From Sherwoodlollariibacterium sp049275655 (GTDB lineage Bacteria > Omnitrophota > Gorgyraeia > Gygaellales > Profunditerraquicolaceae): DNA of 15,447 bases. Below are positions 9,301-12,450 of this stretch, piece after piece. The number at the start of each line of letters is the position of its first letter. Within the stretch, counting starts at the first letter, position 1. Location: contig JBASUY010000026.1 in NCBI GenBank assembly GCA_049275655.1, positions 1 through 15,447 on the forward strand, read 5' to 3'. Both the position numbers and the translations under genes were made by a program. Under the pieces are notes generated by a model. That model saw nothing but the letters and a program-made list of their open reading frames with translations. It made no database searches and was not told the DNA's origin.

Positions 9301-9990
9301 GGGAGTTATGGATTGCCTAAGGAGCAAGAGACAAAAGCCCGGGCTTCTATACAAAGCAATATTTTTAGGGATGAATGTTTCCTTGGCCAGGAGTTAAACT
9401 CAATGGACGCCTCTATATTCACGCTCGTAGAGAAAGATTCTGGGATAAAAAAACTGGAAGATATAGAACCTTACAAGATTCTTTACGGAGGCTTAGATGA
9501 AAAGGGGCGCTTATTGGCAAGAGAAGGAATGTTAATAGTTTCCAGGTTGCAGGGCGAAGAAAGGTTGGCTACGGGTAGTCTTTTTAATTGCGCTGGCCTG
9601 ACGGGAAGGCTGATTGTAGATGATAGCCTTGCTTATGAGTTTTTAGCTCACTTAGTACCTCTGTACTTTCAGCATCAATTCTTGTCCTATCAGCTTATTT
9701 TAGTTTTGCGTATAATTCAAAGATTTTATAACCCGCGCTCAGTAGAGCTTTATTTAAATGCCTTAAGCCTTAATCGCAAGTTGCTTTTGGGCGCGATTGA
9801 ATCATTTAAAGAGAGATTCGCAGGCGACGGTTTAGAGGTTGTGGTTGATGAAGAGGGTAGTATTTGGAGGGAAGAATTAAAAGTAGGGGAAGTGGTAACG
9901 CAGGCGGAAGGGTTTAACAATAATATGGATACAGCTCTTGCCGTAGAGAGTTTTTATCTTTGGAGTAAACGGCAGGGGAGGGGTGATTAG
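1..9990 (+). CDS. Giant modular protein with nine DNGG-type linkers and an embedded glucose-6-phosphate isomerase (5' partial)
   Basis: This is one open frame ending at a TAG at 9988-9990. The first in-frame ATG is at 79, but codons 1-78 are also open with no stop and there is no clear ribosome binding site before 79, so the true start probably lies upstream. Residue numbers here count from the ATG at 79. The protein is built of segments separated by nine copies of [DN]NGG, at residues 81, 662, 958, 1340, 1522, 1800, 2624, 2781 and 3072. Recognisable modules are a full Pgi (about 93-655), an HELAH zinc-peptidase-like domain (about 690-800), an arginase/UPF0489-like domain (1345-1521) and a ParB/sulfiredoxin-like domain (2535-2620). 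The remaining segments are unrecognised. No signal peptide is visible because the N terminus is missing, and the known modules are of cytosolic type. The chain could be a polyprotein cleaved at the linkers or a permanent multi-enzyme fusion; the sequence does not decide between these. The reading frame itself is certain. Confidence 0.93.
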   Translation, partial: LITLGVVAVKLFLRLNKSSKSKDLKSMEETYIKWVLEKNPGLELRLKESRDYNVAYLLALNAFKRATGSKHEEFSATLADRYYKDKDGQKIPEDGKESIGQVRFYADNGGSYTPTDTQSWGKLKALALKMKKITMNSSFEIDPERANRYSIRFKDKGEDMLLDYSKNLINEEVVELLLSLAKEAKLDKAIEDMFTGVRINKTENRAVLHTALRNLSNTPVYVEGESKNVMDDINYVLNQMKVFSESIISGSWRGYTNRPITDIVNIGIGGSDLGPVMVTEALKRYAVRKNLRVHFVSNVDGTHIAETLVKLKPKTTLFIVASKTFTTQETLTNANTAKAWFLNKAKDKEHIKKHFVALSTNTEEVTRFGIDKDNMFEFWDWVGGRFSSWSAIGLSIACYIGFENFKNFLAGAHAMDNHFRYEKDLTKNIPAILALLGIWYNNFLGAQTHAVLPYDQHLHRLPAYLQQLDMESNGKSIDLNGNPVDYQTGPIIWGEPGTNGQHAFYQLMHQGTKLIPADFIFFAQRSPQRLDNNPVMGERFDLQHKVFLANPSAQAEALMRGKDAKEAREELMRQNAKIEEIDYLTPFKTFIGNRPTNSILINKLTPYTLGMLIAMYEHKIFVQGVIWNINSFDQYGVELGKTLAKRIFDPERGIDQLKPGTEAPGHDPSTANIIKVYKEMISAPIYRDNGGSYDSKKDNSLTEAPNSICLIGSEKGLGVNPSILSKIGTMYIKDISDNKVRFAVSPLFLENISYISMQDIALGVDIKEVGGIERLIFKFKSDNKIKLLDSIVYSVWLHELAHIRKDEGSLTIDSDELRANSMRGDIYLYVNIAAILWYWFYYADISLSGGVKNSHVVKDFIEGFLIHNKSFSFLLNEEGSIEEISKFVIFFNVFFVNFQDKINRQGNKGSVNAGADIFLKAWQGLIQERHNGLDWDDFEEDFSLADFNNIEGPSNEGGIFYKNYKEGKVLNILQEKDARQFASDNGGSYVNKDRVGIFTINDYSQKQKRAESNLVRLLSEDSSFSLVHNSDIKLQPTSLGDREHELMEKVLEKIFKRQSATLFLTGGLFGCCILSAFKIAVIRALFIENKPIHLIMLEDCIDGKKEEPYFRKYFDFLKKLSVNVIALRDGNTIFINAPEDRPGFSVVVSFYSSVDRFTQRYLKSKYYPDMPLASDKRLKELFLRRKEAIRGAEKLRRHLFYAVMGLGERALYHADSCVSLFNLYFTCLSLVAQKGINNIEGLMKVLLGMNHEFQEISSGVVFLDSDTTDAIAKVMQFRPVISNISNIEEFICIFRSLIACAMAFNYQEPKYLEALRKLLSLYDKEGKINSFSDLDALINISLIDSVYFNLKASELLRKRKRPVYCDNGGEFALVGYNCPFFTVDEHQEAYPFIKDYVERVGRPFTLINFDAHSDMGRVDSSSVSNWNWVTFLLSNGLISDYYWVSSRLRSSGFILHYDNKGKLLNSKEQDFSGCIGKDAIVSIDLDYIIPKNFPEEIDERRIAITINGIFRILRENNIKPCMVIISRSLDFIIPALEWEARSRLGSCDNGGSFSIPASKEVYPDDNYVLRQSFSLHKRMMLNKAGDYDTLSRLWEEEFMEYGRQSPERAPRDGFIRLLDDQDILEAVRPLPHFLLQNITYRRAESSIPLFITIFEESGVLKGEITIADISKAEFRGIISAAQNTGFFAASGLNTKKEQFAFLREVLKLSFVHEAGELFTFLNQDIMYIWESIGDIFPHGATRLIVRSKRIVRDLRHEFCDCLMPYFWPDNPILKRFNLSNEAREAIAKILAIAESRQFASYMPLDKIQNNSCPGNAKNNLVDIKRDNGGDYQKSVREMVEEPDGKISIVFRGRKVTATLYRWRRRIDAIISALSEEERDLKKFYFCLNRIIESQDAEEMKKDILACMQYVKGAQLGEKKAVFRKLEDALDFLNLNKMSFVLETLNAIIPLIELRLAQIKNEDESLENWRKQLCLKAAFRINRVKGRVDLVREMSGKTLTPAFIEQINYKLNGMFRWPFLNEPDFSGMRNEIKRIIAILQKFSSPQKNKKTKHELSEKFFILKNLAEGAAEVNAFISTFGGAINRAANKKEEFARVYQEWAAKSSLVRGAPRYWRACLYKTIFVSEKNSPSCFKALETILIVISIPEFRKLFHNLKINKRHNILSVLLNYLSSNPAVINARRIPLCERDDFLRKIITASRQDYNLDEEANAGDIAKLYQAFELKEGVTDFESLPVWQKIPEELKEDLKKISVFKNGGFLFSRFLEKISGLLKYNGPAADLAHRAVYNIVKKMSLAVTMERDANGCILGLSGELSGIYEILIKQGSVLNKISVGELESLNKQVFPAEGVVKEFDAVNNNSIFEFKFRLTLRKLYQQVIAGIDSASMPHLKVLTDYPQFNKIRNLVYFGESDLGYVSSAIIEFIKNRPDIASKVILTKKGLAVKLSLPEVKEFLLSEATLSLFKLEHKKFKNKSGNNNFLWQLHSAEDIINRKISQLGKEKFDVIIACSNIPFNLLNKIRDLKFKMESKKKVNISFLLNVFKLQAERSNIRYGYDFPLLAKTSEVRLVSIKSLMELYDRRFRFDSREAKIINTIAEDMSKGIVKNTDDKAIVVHLKKDGNMFLHDGRHRLEALALLGIDYVYAHVIHIDASRDNGGFLEAPRALIKDVERIDLPAGMNIQRRQDIELIVEGPLVKACQELFDKGVVTVNSSANSINIGIGAFIKIDRSALSPENLLIANRICQGIDEDELEILVDEDTTVEEVEREALRLAALFVDQKDFPRLPYQWVKLRHLDKFGILERKETKSVYRNNGGGYLGCLEDKLAVRKICAGGPIMTPQLFDCKSLVCLVDNILGKKINLPLIYKFRKIHDGLGIFYIEEDKKGKIVITMSYLPVHPDFTDYLSMLAPEKAKVDLDKSIVSAEFDPKEIREFVIKLESEMRRKTKDKGYAESVYSYVFRVSDCAYETRYIAEGVFGKEFSLREDAGYSRIGASHYFSNFSGRINARLMEEGFPSHLYREYIPYEKIESFEAYIKRLLKAEHEYIYSALINLGLILEGIKFKVEFDLMWALPSMEGDFPKPLLIELRYSFPNNFYDKKPLHRNNGGSYGLPKEQETKARASIQSNIFRDECFLGQELNSMDASIFTLVEKDSGIKKLEDIEPYKILYGGLDEKGRLLAREGMLIVSRLQGEERLATGSLFNCAGLTGRLIVDDSLAYEFLAHLVPLYFQHQFLSYQLILVLRIIQRFYNPRSVELYLNALSLNRKLLLGAIESFKERFAGDGLEVVVDEEGSIWREELKVGEVVTQAEGFNNNMDTALAVESFYLWSKRQGRGD
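319..336 (+). repeat. DNGG linker 1 (DNGGSY, residues 81-86)
   Basis: Copy 1, codons gac aac ggc ggt tct tac, preceded by FYA. It marks the N-terminal border of the Pgi module. Its first 17 bases are identical to copy 2. Confidence 0.85.
319..2061 (+). other. pgi: Segment 1: complete glucose-6-phosphate isomerase (Pgi) module
   Basis: The module should interconvert glucose 6-phosphate and fructose 6-phosphate in glycolysis and gluconeogenesis. It aligns by eye end to end with the long E. coli/animal-type Pgi, about 560 residues from residue 93 to 655. Landmarks are GIGGSDLGP at 241-249, the first Pgi signature DWVGGRFSSW at 354-363, the catalytic base E469 in WGEPGTNGQH, and the second signature, which ends in FDQYGVELGK with the catalytic lysine K615. 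The ring-opening histidine (E. coli H386, in THNP) is not obvious. The ungapped position is S500 within AQRSPQ, followed by an insertion of roughly 12 residues, so that step may differ or use another residue. The module has its own complete N and C termini and sits exactly between linkers 1 and 2. It has no ATG near its beginning with a Shine-Dalgarno sequence, so it appears to be made only as part of the giant chain. Confidence 0.95.
2062..2079 (+). repeat. DNGG linker 2 (DNGGSY, residues 662-667)
   Basis: Copy 2, preceded by IYR. It closes the Pgi module, whose sequence ends within the preceding dozen residues. It shares gacaacggcggttctta with copy 1. Confidence 0.85.
2062..2949 (+). other. 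Segment 2: zincin-like (HExxH) putative metallopeptidase module
   Basis: The segment has about 296 residues. It carries a zinc-peptidase motif H772-E-L-A-H776, preceded by a hydrophobic helix (VYSVWL). It is followed 14 residues later by E790-L-R-A-N, which resembles the E-x-x-A-N third-ligand helix of ImmA/IrrE (M78)-type gluzincins. Downstream, near residues 800-820, is a very aromatic, hydrophobic stretch that could be a buried helix or a membrane-associated one. The rest, up to linker 3, is not recognised. If active, it would hydrolyse peptide bonds, and a protease inside a segmented chain is an obvious candidate for processing it. That role is inference; a degenerate or structural zincin is also possible. 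Confidence 0.5.
2950..2967 (+). repeat. DNGG linker 3 (DNGGSY, residues 958-963)
   Basis: Copy 3, preceded by FAS. The peptide is identical to copies 1 and 2, but the codons differ (gat aac ggg ggc agt tat), including the other serine codon box. Confidence 0.85.
2950..4095 (+). other. Segment 3: unrecognised module of about 382 residues
   Basis: I do not recognise this module. After linker 3 comes a polar stretch, then an alpha/beta-looking core: a strand and glycine loop TLFLTGGLFGCC at 1035-1046, a long hydrophobic helix, and a strand IHLIMLED. This is followed by a basic helical region (about 1150-1190) and a mostly helical C-terminal half up to residue 1339. The glycine loop carries two cysteines, but no known nucleotide-binding or catalytic signature is complete. 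A Rossmann-like or transferase-like domain is possible but unsupported. Confidence 0.4.
4096..4113 (+). repeat. DNGG linker 4 (DNGGEF, residues 1340-1345)
   Basis: Copy 4, preceded by VYC. It is immediately followed by the arginase-like module. Codons gat aat gga ggg gaa ttt. Confidence 0.8.
4096..4641 (+). other. Segment 4: arginase-like / UPF0489-type module
   Basis: This is a compact segment of about 182 residues. It contains INFDAHSDMG, with D1384-A-H1386-S-D1388, and about 70 residues later VSIDLDYI, with D1458 and D1460. In the ureohydrolase (arginase/agmatinase) fold, DAHxD and SxDxD supply the ligands of the binuclear manganese site. The spacing and the flanking beta strands (FTLINFD, AIVSIDLDY) match. 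The short length and overall pattern resemble the UPF0489 (C5orf22-like) relatives, whose substrate I do not know. The second half has the expected strand near MVIISRSLDF. A metal-dependent hydrolase is a reasonable guess; an actual arginase is unlikely because the segment is too short. Confidence 0.65.
4642..4659 (+). repeat. DNGG linker 5 (DNGGSF, residues 1522-1527)
   Basis: Copy 5, preceded by GSC. It closes the arginase-like module. Codons gat aac gga gga agt ttt. Confidence 0.8.
4642..5475 (+). other. Segment 5: unrecognised module of about 278 residues
   Basis: I do not recognise a family. The segment begins with linker 5 and contains basic and acidic helices, a stretch with strand-like hydrophobicity (SIPLFITIFEES, near 1620), and FVHEAGELF near 1690. 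The latter has His-Glu but not the full HExxH pattern. A second His-rich region (DLRHEFCDCLMPYF) follows near 1730. The C-terminal end, just before linker 6, is polar and low in predicted structure, as expected for an inter-domain linker. Confidence 0.35.
5476..5493 (+). repeat. DNGG linker 6 (DNGGDY, residues 1800-1805)
   Basis: Copy 6, preceded by IKR. It opens the long helical segment. Codons gat aat ggg ggt gat tat. Confidence 0.8.
5476..7947 (+). other. Segment 6: long, mostly helical module ending in a ParB/sulfiredoxin-like domain
   Basis: At about 824 residues this is by far the longest segment and probably holds more than one domain. Residues about 1806-2500 are rich in Lys, Glu and Leu and look mostly alpha-helical, with no family recognised. 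Residues 2535-2620 resemble the ParB N-terminal/sulfiredoxin-like fold. EVRLVSIKSL is the first strand and helix, IAEDMSKGIVKN is the middle helix, and AIVVHLKKDG runs into HDGRHRLEALALLGI (H2595, D2596, R2598, H2599, R2600). This ends as strands VYAHVI immediately before linker 7. In that fold, G-x-x-R-x-x-A-type loops bind nucleotide phosphates. A near-motif KNGGF at 2227-2231 may mark a decayed internal boundary. Confidence 0.5.
7948..7965 (+). repeat. DNGG linker 7 (DNGGFL, residues 2624-2629)
   Basis: Copy 7, preceded by ASR. It is the only copy where the aromatic residue directly follows GG. It lies three residues after the last strand of the ParB-like domain. Confidence 0.75.
7948..8418 (+). 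other. Segment 7: short module of about 157 residues, unrecognised
   Basis: This is the smallest complete segment. After linker 7 it carries an amphipathic run ELIVEGPLVKACQELFDKG, then TVNSSANSINIGIGAFIKID and LSPENLLIANR, and an acidic stretch near 2720 (VDEDTTVEEVE). The arrangement of a helix, a T-x-x-S-S-A-N loop, a strand and an LSxEN helix has the look of a small stand-alone alpha/beta domain that I have the impression of having seen in uncharacterised bacterial proteins, but I cannot name it. No catalytic signature is clear. Confidence 0.35.
8419..8436 (+). repeat. NNGG linker 8 (NNGGGY, residues 2781-2786)
   Basis: Copy 8, preceded by VYR. The first position is Asn rather than Asp. 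Codons aat aac ggc ggt ggc tat. Confidence 0.75.
8419..9291 (+). other. Segment 8: unrecognised module of about 291 residues
   Basis: The segment begins with the first NNGG-type linker. It has a mixed alpha/beta composition. There is a Gly/Pro stretch near its start (CAGGPIMTPQLFD), then KIHDGLGIFYIEED, and a long Arg/Tyr-rich middle with IARLMEEGFPSHLYREYIPYE-like character near 3000. It ends in strands FKVEFDLMWALP and LLIELRYSF before linker 9. I recognise no family and see no conserved catalytic set. Confidence 0.35.
9292..9309 (+). repeat. NNGG linker 9 (NNGGSY, residues 3072-3077)
   Basis: Copy 9, preceded by LHR. It is Asn-type like copy 8 and opens the C-terminal module. Codons aat aac ggc ggg agt tat. 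Confidence 0.75.
9292..9990 (+). other. Segment 9: C-terminal module with a Cys...His pattern, weakly CheD-like
   Basis: This is the last 232 residues of the giant protein. The central stretch reads LATGSLFNCAGLTG (C3171), then a beta strand LIVDD, then FLAHLVP (H3191). A G-S-x-x-x-C loop followed about 20 residues later by A-H-x-x-P recalls the Cys/His pair of CheD-type glutamine deamidases, but the spacing inside the GS..C loop differs and the similarity is weak. The rest is helical, followed by an acidic strand region (LEVVVDEEGSIW) and a polar tail. The annotation should stay hypothetical. Confidence 0.35.
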
Positions 9991-10016
9991 TGTGTAATAT
10001 TAAAAAGATGTTTTTA

Positions 10017-10025
10017 TGGTATAAT
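10017..10025 (+). promoter_or_regulatory. Extended -10 promoter upstream of the PilZ genes
   Basis: TGG-TATAAT (TG at 10017-10018, consensus hexamer at 10020-10025) is the classical extended -10 element. No good -35 box is present at 16-18 bp, which is tolerable for extended -10 promoters. It lies in the 78-base gap after the giant ORF, so the downstream genes can be transcribed independently of it. I see no rho-independent terminator in this gap. Confidence 0.6.
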
Positions 10026-10068
10026 AATTTAGCTTAAGCAAGAAGCCACGGGGAGAGGATGTTAAGAT

Positions 10069-10425
10069 ATGGATGAACGCAGGGGTTACCCAAGAATGAG
10101 AGTAGGGAAAGAAGCAACTTGCGCTATTGAGAATCGCCTTGCTCCTATTGCCTGTAACGTTGAAGATATAAGTTTAAGCGGAGTTAGGATAACTATGTCA
10201 AAGAATCTTTTTCCGGAAGTTTTTTCCAACATAACCTTAAACATCCCGGAGGGGCTATCATTTAATGCCGGAGCGCATGTTGCCTGGCATGATGAATATG
10301 AAGGTAGAAATACATATGGCCTTTCTTTCAACAGGTTGGATGATACAGAGAAGGATAAGATAGCTCTTTTTATAAGGGATAATATGTTTAAAAATTTAAG
10401 AGAAGAATGGTGGAAAGGGTTATAG
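10069..10425 (+). CDS. PilZ domain protein
   Basis: This small 118-residue protein is essentially one PilZ domain, the cyclic-di-GMP receptor fold. Both ligand motifs are intact: the N-terminal RxxxR (R5-GYP-R9) and the DxSxxG (D33-I-S-L-S-G38). A beta barrel pattern follows (HVAWHDEY, TYGLSF), ending in a charged C-terminal helix and WWKGL. The Shine-Dalgarno sequence GGGAGAGGA at 10051-10059 sits 9 bases before the ATG and supports this start. One base separates its stop from the next gene, which encodes close paralogues. It probably transmits c-di-GMP levels to a partner protein, by analogy with other single-domain PilZ proteins. The partner is unknown and nothing here identifies motility, polysaccharide or other output. 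Confidence 0.88.
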   Translation: MDERRGYPRMRVGKEATCAIENRLAPIACNVEDISLSGVRITMSKNLFPEVFSNITLNIPEGLSFNAGAHVAWHDEYEGRNTYGLSFNRLDDTEKDKIALFIRDNMFKNLREEWWKGL

Positions 10426-10426
10426 T

Positions 10427-11113
10427 ATGAACGAGCGTAGGAAAGTCGCCAGATGGCGAATTAATAAGCCGGCGAAGCTTAGGGTAGAGGGGGCCCTTTC
10501 TTTTATAGATTGCTTGATTAGGGATATTAATCTTAAGGGTGTACAGGTTGTAGTACCTTTAAGGCTTAAGGTAGATACTTATATTAAATTTAAGTTAAAA
10601 TTTTCGGATACCTTTTCTATAGAGACTGAAGGATGGATAGCTTGGCATAGGAATAGTGGCGCGCATAACATCTATGGGATATTATTTACAAAACTTACTG
10701 ATACGGACAAAGAGAATATTTATAAATTTGTTTACCAAAGCGTCCCTGAGACAGTATCGCGCAACTGGTGGAAAGATGCGTTAAAGGAAGGAGGTGATGA
10801 CATGAATGACCGGCGGATTTTTCAGAGGTTTAGTATCCGTTTCCCTATTAGGTTATTAGATTTAAATAGCGGGCGTGAGGTTGCCGGAGAGACAAGCGAT
10901 ATAAGTGCAAAAGGCATAGGGGTATGCTTAAAAGATGAGATACCTTGTGATACGTCTTTAGAGGCTTGGCTAAATATTCCTGATAAAGGAGAACCGCTTT
11001 ATACTAGGGGGAGTGTAGTTTGGTCAAGGCCTGATGCGCAGGGCGATTACCGTTTGGGTATAGACCTTGAGCGCGCAGACCTTATGGGTTTATCAAGGAT
11101 ATTAAGGGTTTAA
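10427..11113 (+). CDS. Tandem double-PilZ domain protein
   Basis: The 228 residues form two PilZ domains in one frame. Domain 1 (about 1-118) has RxxxR as R5-KVA-R9 but D33-I-N35-L-K-G38, where Asn replaces the usual Ser of DxSxxG. It ends with RNWWKDAL, much like the end of the upstream gene's product, which points to tandem duplication. Domain 2 (about 126-228) has R130-IFQ-R134 and D158-I-S-A-K-G163, both canonical. The stop of the preceding gene is one base upstream of this ATG, so translation is probably coupled. An internal ATG at 10802 in the same frame follows a near-ideal Shine-Dalgarno sequence, so domain 2 may also be made alone. Both domains probably bind cyclic-di-GMP, domain 1 perhaps with altered affinity. 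Confidence 0.85.
   Translation: MNERRKVARWRINKPAKLRVEGALSFIDCLIRDINLKGVQVVVPLRLKVDTYIKFKLKFSDTFSIETEGWIAWHRNSGAHNIYGILFTKLTDTDKENIYKFVYQSVPETVSRNWWKDALKEGGDDMNDRRIFQRFSIRFPIRLLDLNSGREVAGETSDISAKGIGVCLKDEIPCDTSLEAWLNIPDKGEPLYTRGSVVWSRPDAQGDYRLGIDLERADLMGLSRILRV
10788..10804 (+). promoter_or_regulatory. Strong internal Shine-Dalgarno and in-frame ATG before the second PilZ domain
   Basis: AAGGAGGTGAT at 10788-10798 matches the 16S anti-Shine-Dalgarno complement almost perfectly. It is followed after a 7-base spacer from GGAGG by ATG at 10802 (residue Met126). The following MNDRR resembles the MDERR and MNERR starts of the two other PilZ units. It therefore looks like a genuine start for a separate 103-residue PilZ protein inside the fused frame. 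Confidence 0.65.
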
Positions 11114-11147
11114 GGATAATTTTGGCGAACTAATCGGTTGTAAAATT

Positions 11148-12449
11148 ATGTTAAAACTTAAATCTTTTCTTGTTAGTATATTTATTTTGTTAGTAGTAAT
11201 ATCAGGCTGCCTATTAAATAATAGGAAGGTGCCGGAGGCCCTTACTATTTGGCATTGGATGACTGACCGGGAAGACGTATTTAAAGAGTTAGCTAAAAGA
11301 TATGAAGCTAAAACCGGGATAAAGATAAACTTTGAGCTTTATGCGCCTTCAGAAGCCTATTCACAAAAGGTGCGCGCTGCAGCGCAAGGAGCAAACTTGC
11401 CGGACATCTTTGCTATCTTAGGAGAGAAGAGGGATTTTGCCTCCTTTGTTAAAGCCGGGTTTGTCCTTGACCTTACTGCCTATATGCAAGAAGATTCCTC
11501 TAGGTGGGAGGGGCTTTTTTATCCTAAGGCAATAGCGGTAAATAGTTTTAGCAAGGATGATAGCTACGGAGTTAAGCCGGGGATTTATGGCGTGCCGATA
11601 GATATAATGACTATTCAGATGCTTTACAATAAGTCTTTATTTAAGATCCTGGGGTTAAATCCGGATAACCCTCCGAAAGATTTTACAGAAATATTAAATA
11701 TAGCAGAGAAGATTAGGGCAGAAGGCTTGCAAGGGCTTGTTTCCGGTTTTAGCGAGGTATGGTTGATTTATTGCTTTGCCGAAAATTATGCTTTTAATAT
11801 TATGGGCCCGGAAAAGATCTTGGCTACTATAAAAGGAGAGGTCCCTTATACTGACTCAGACTGGATTAAAGTTTTAGAATTATTTAAAGATATGCAAGAA
11901 TCAGGCCTGTTGGCTAAGGGGATAGTTACTATGGTCAATAAGACCGCAGAGCAGCTCTTTGCTAACGAGAAGGCGGTATTTGCTTTTAATGGCTCATGGT
12001 CTGTAAATGTCTATAAAGCGATGAATCCAAAATTAAATTATGCTGTTTTTTCTCCTCCTCGGGTAAGCTATAATTATCCTATGGTTATAAGGGGAGGGGC
12101 AGGGTCTTCATTTGTGGTTAATGCGCGTTCGCCCAAGAAAGAAGAGGCGGTAAATTTTTTACGCTGGCTTACAGAAGATAAGCAGCAGGTATACCTATCC
12201 GAAGCAACTAATAACCTTCCGGCGAATAAAAAGGCGGTAGGTTGCCTTAGTGGGGTTTTAGCCGGTTTTGCCAAAGGTATAGATAGCGCTATACATCCTA
12301 ATCTTTGGGGTGAAAGGGAATCACCGTCGGTAATTGATGCCTTTGGCAGGGGGGTGCAGTCAATTATTATCGGCAAGAAGGCTCCAAAAGAGGTGGCTTT
12401 AGAGATTCAAAAGATAAAAGAGAAGGAGTTAATTAGAAAGCATAAATAA
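11148..12449 (+). CDS. ABC carbohydrate-binding lipoprotein (extracellular solute-binding protein family 1)
   Basis: This is the periplasmic or surface-anchored sugar receptor of an ABC importer (MalE/UgpB-like), 433 residues, the normal length. The N terminus is a lipoprotein signal: Lys residues at 3 and 5, a hydrophobic core, then the lipobox I18-S-G-C21, so Cys21 would be lipidated. The mature part begins with a first beta strand (LTIWHWM), a helix (VFKELAKRYEAKTGI), the hinge segment PDIFAILG, then YGVPIDIMTIQMLYNKSLF and a late GSW (FNGSW), all typical of family 1 binding proteins. It starts 34 bases after the PilZ gene and is followed one base after its stop by the permeases. No good Shine-Dalgarno sequence precedes the ATG. 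The transported sugar cannot be told from sequence; an oligosaccharide or glycoside is the family norm. Confidence 0.9.
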   Translation: MLKLKSFLVSIFILLVVISGCLLNNRKVPEALTIWHWMTDREDVFKELAKRYEAKTGIKINFELYAPSEAYSQKVRAAAQGANLPDIFAILGEKRDFASFVKAGFVLDLTAYMQEDSSRWEGLFYPKAIAVNSFSKDDSYGVKPGIYGVPIDIMTIQMLYNKSLFKILGLNPDNPPKDFTEILNIAEKIRAEGLQGLVSGFSEVWLIYCFAENYAFNIMGPEKILATIKGEVPYTDSDWIKVLELFKDMQESGLLAKGIVTMVNKTAEQLFANEKAVFAFNGSWSVNVYKAMNPKLNYAVFSPPRVSYNYPMVIRGGAGSSFVVNARSPKKEEAVNFLRWLTEDKQQVYLSEATNNLPANKKAVGCLSGVLAGFAKGIDSAIHPNLWGERESPSVIDAFGRGVQSIIIGKKAPKEVALEIQKIKEKELIRKHK

Positions 12450-12450
12450 G

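Noticed and set aside
319..9309. The NGG repeats as a DNA-level direct repeat array or CRISPR-like structure
   Set aside because: Spacing is irregular (about 470-2470 bases), identity is at the peptide level, and codons differ between copies.
9991..10068. Rho-independent terminator after the giant ORF
   Set aside because: No GC-rich hairpin followed by a T run was found. The only T run lies within the promoter region.
11114..11147. Inverted repeat aatttt...aaaatt between the double-PilZ gene and the lipoprotein gene as a terminator
   Set aside because: Only the outer six bases pair well, the inner bases mismatch, there is no GC stem, and it overlaps the next start region.
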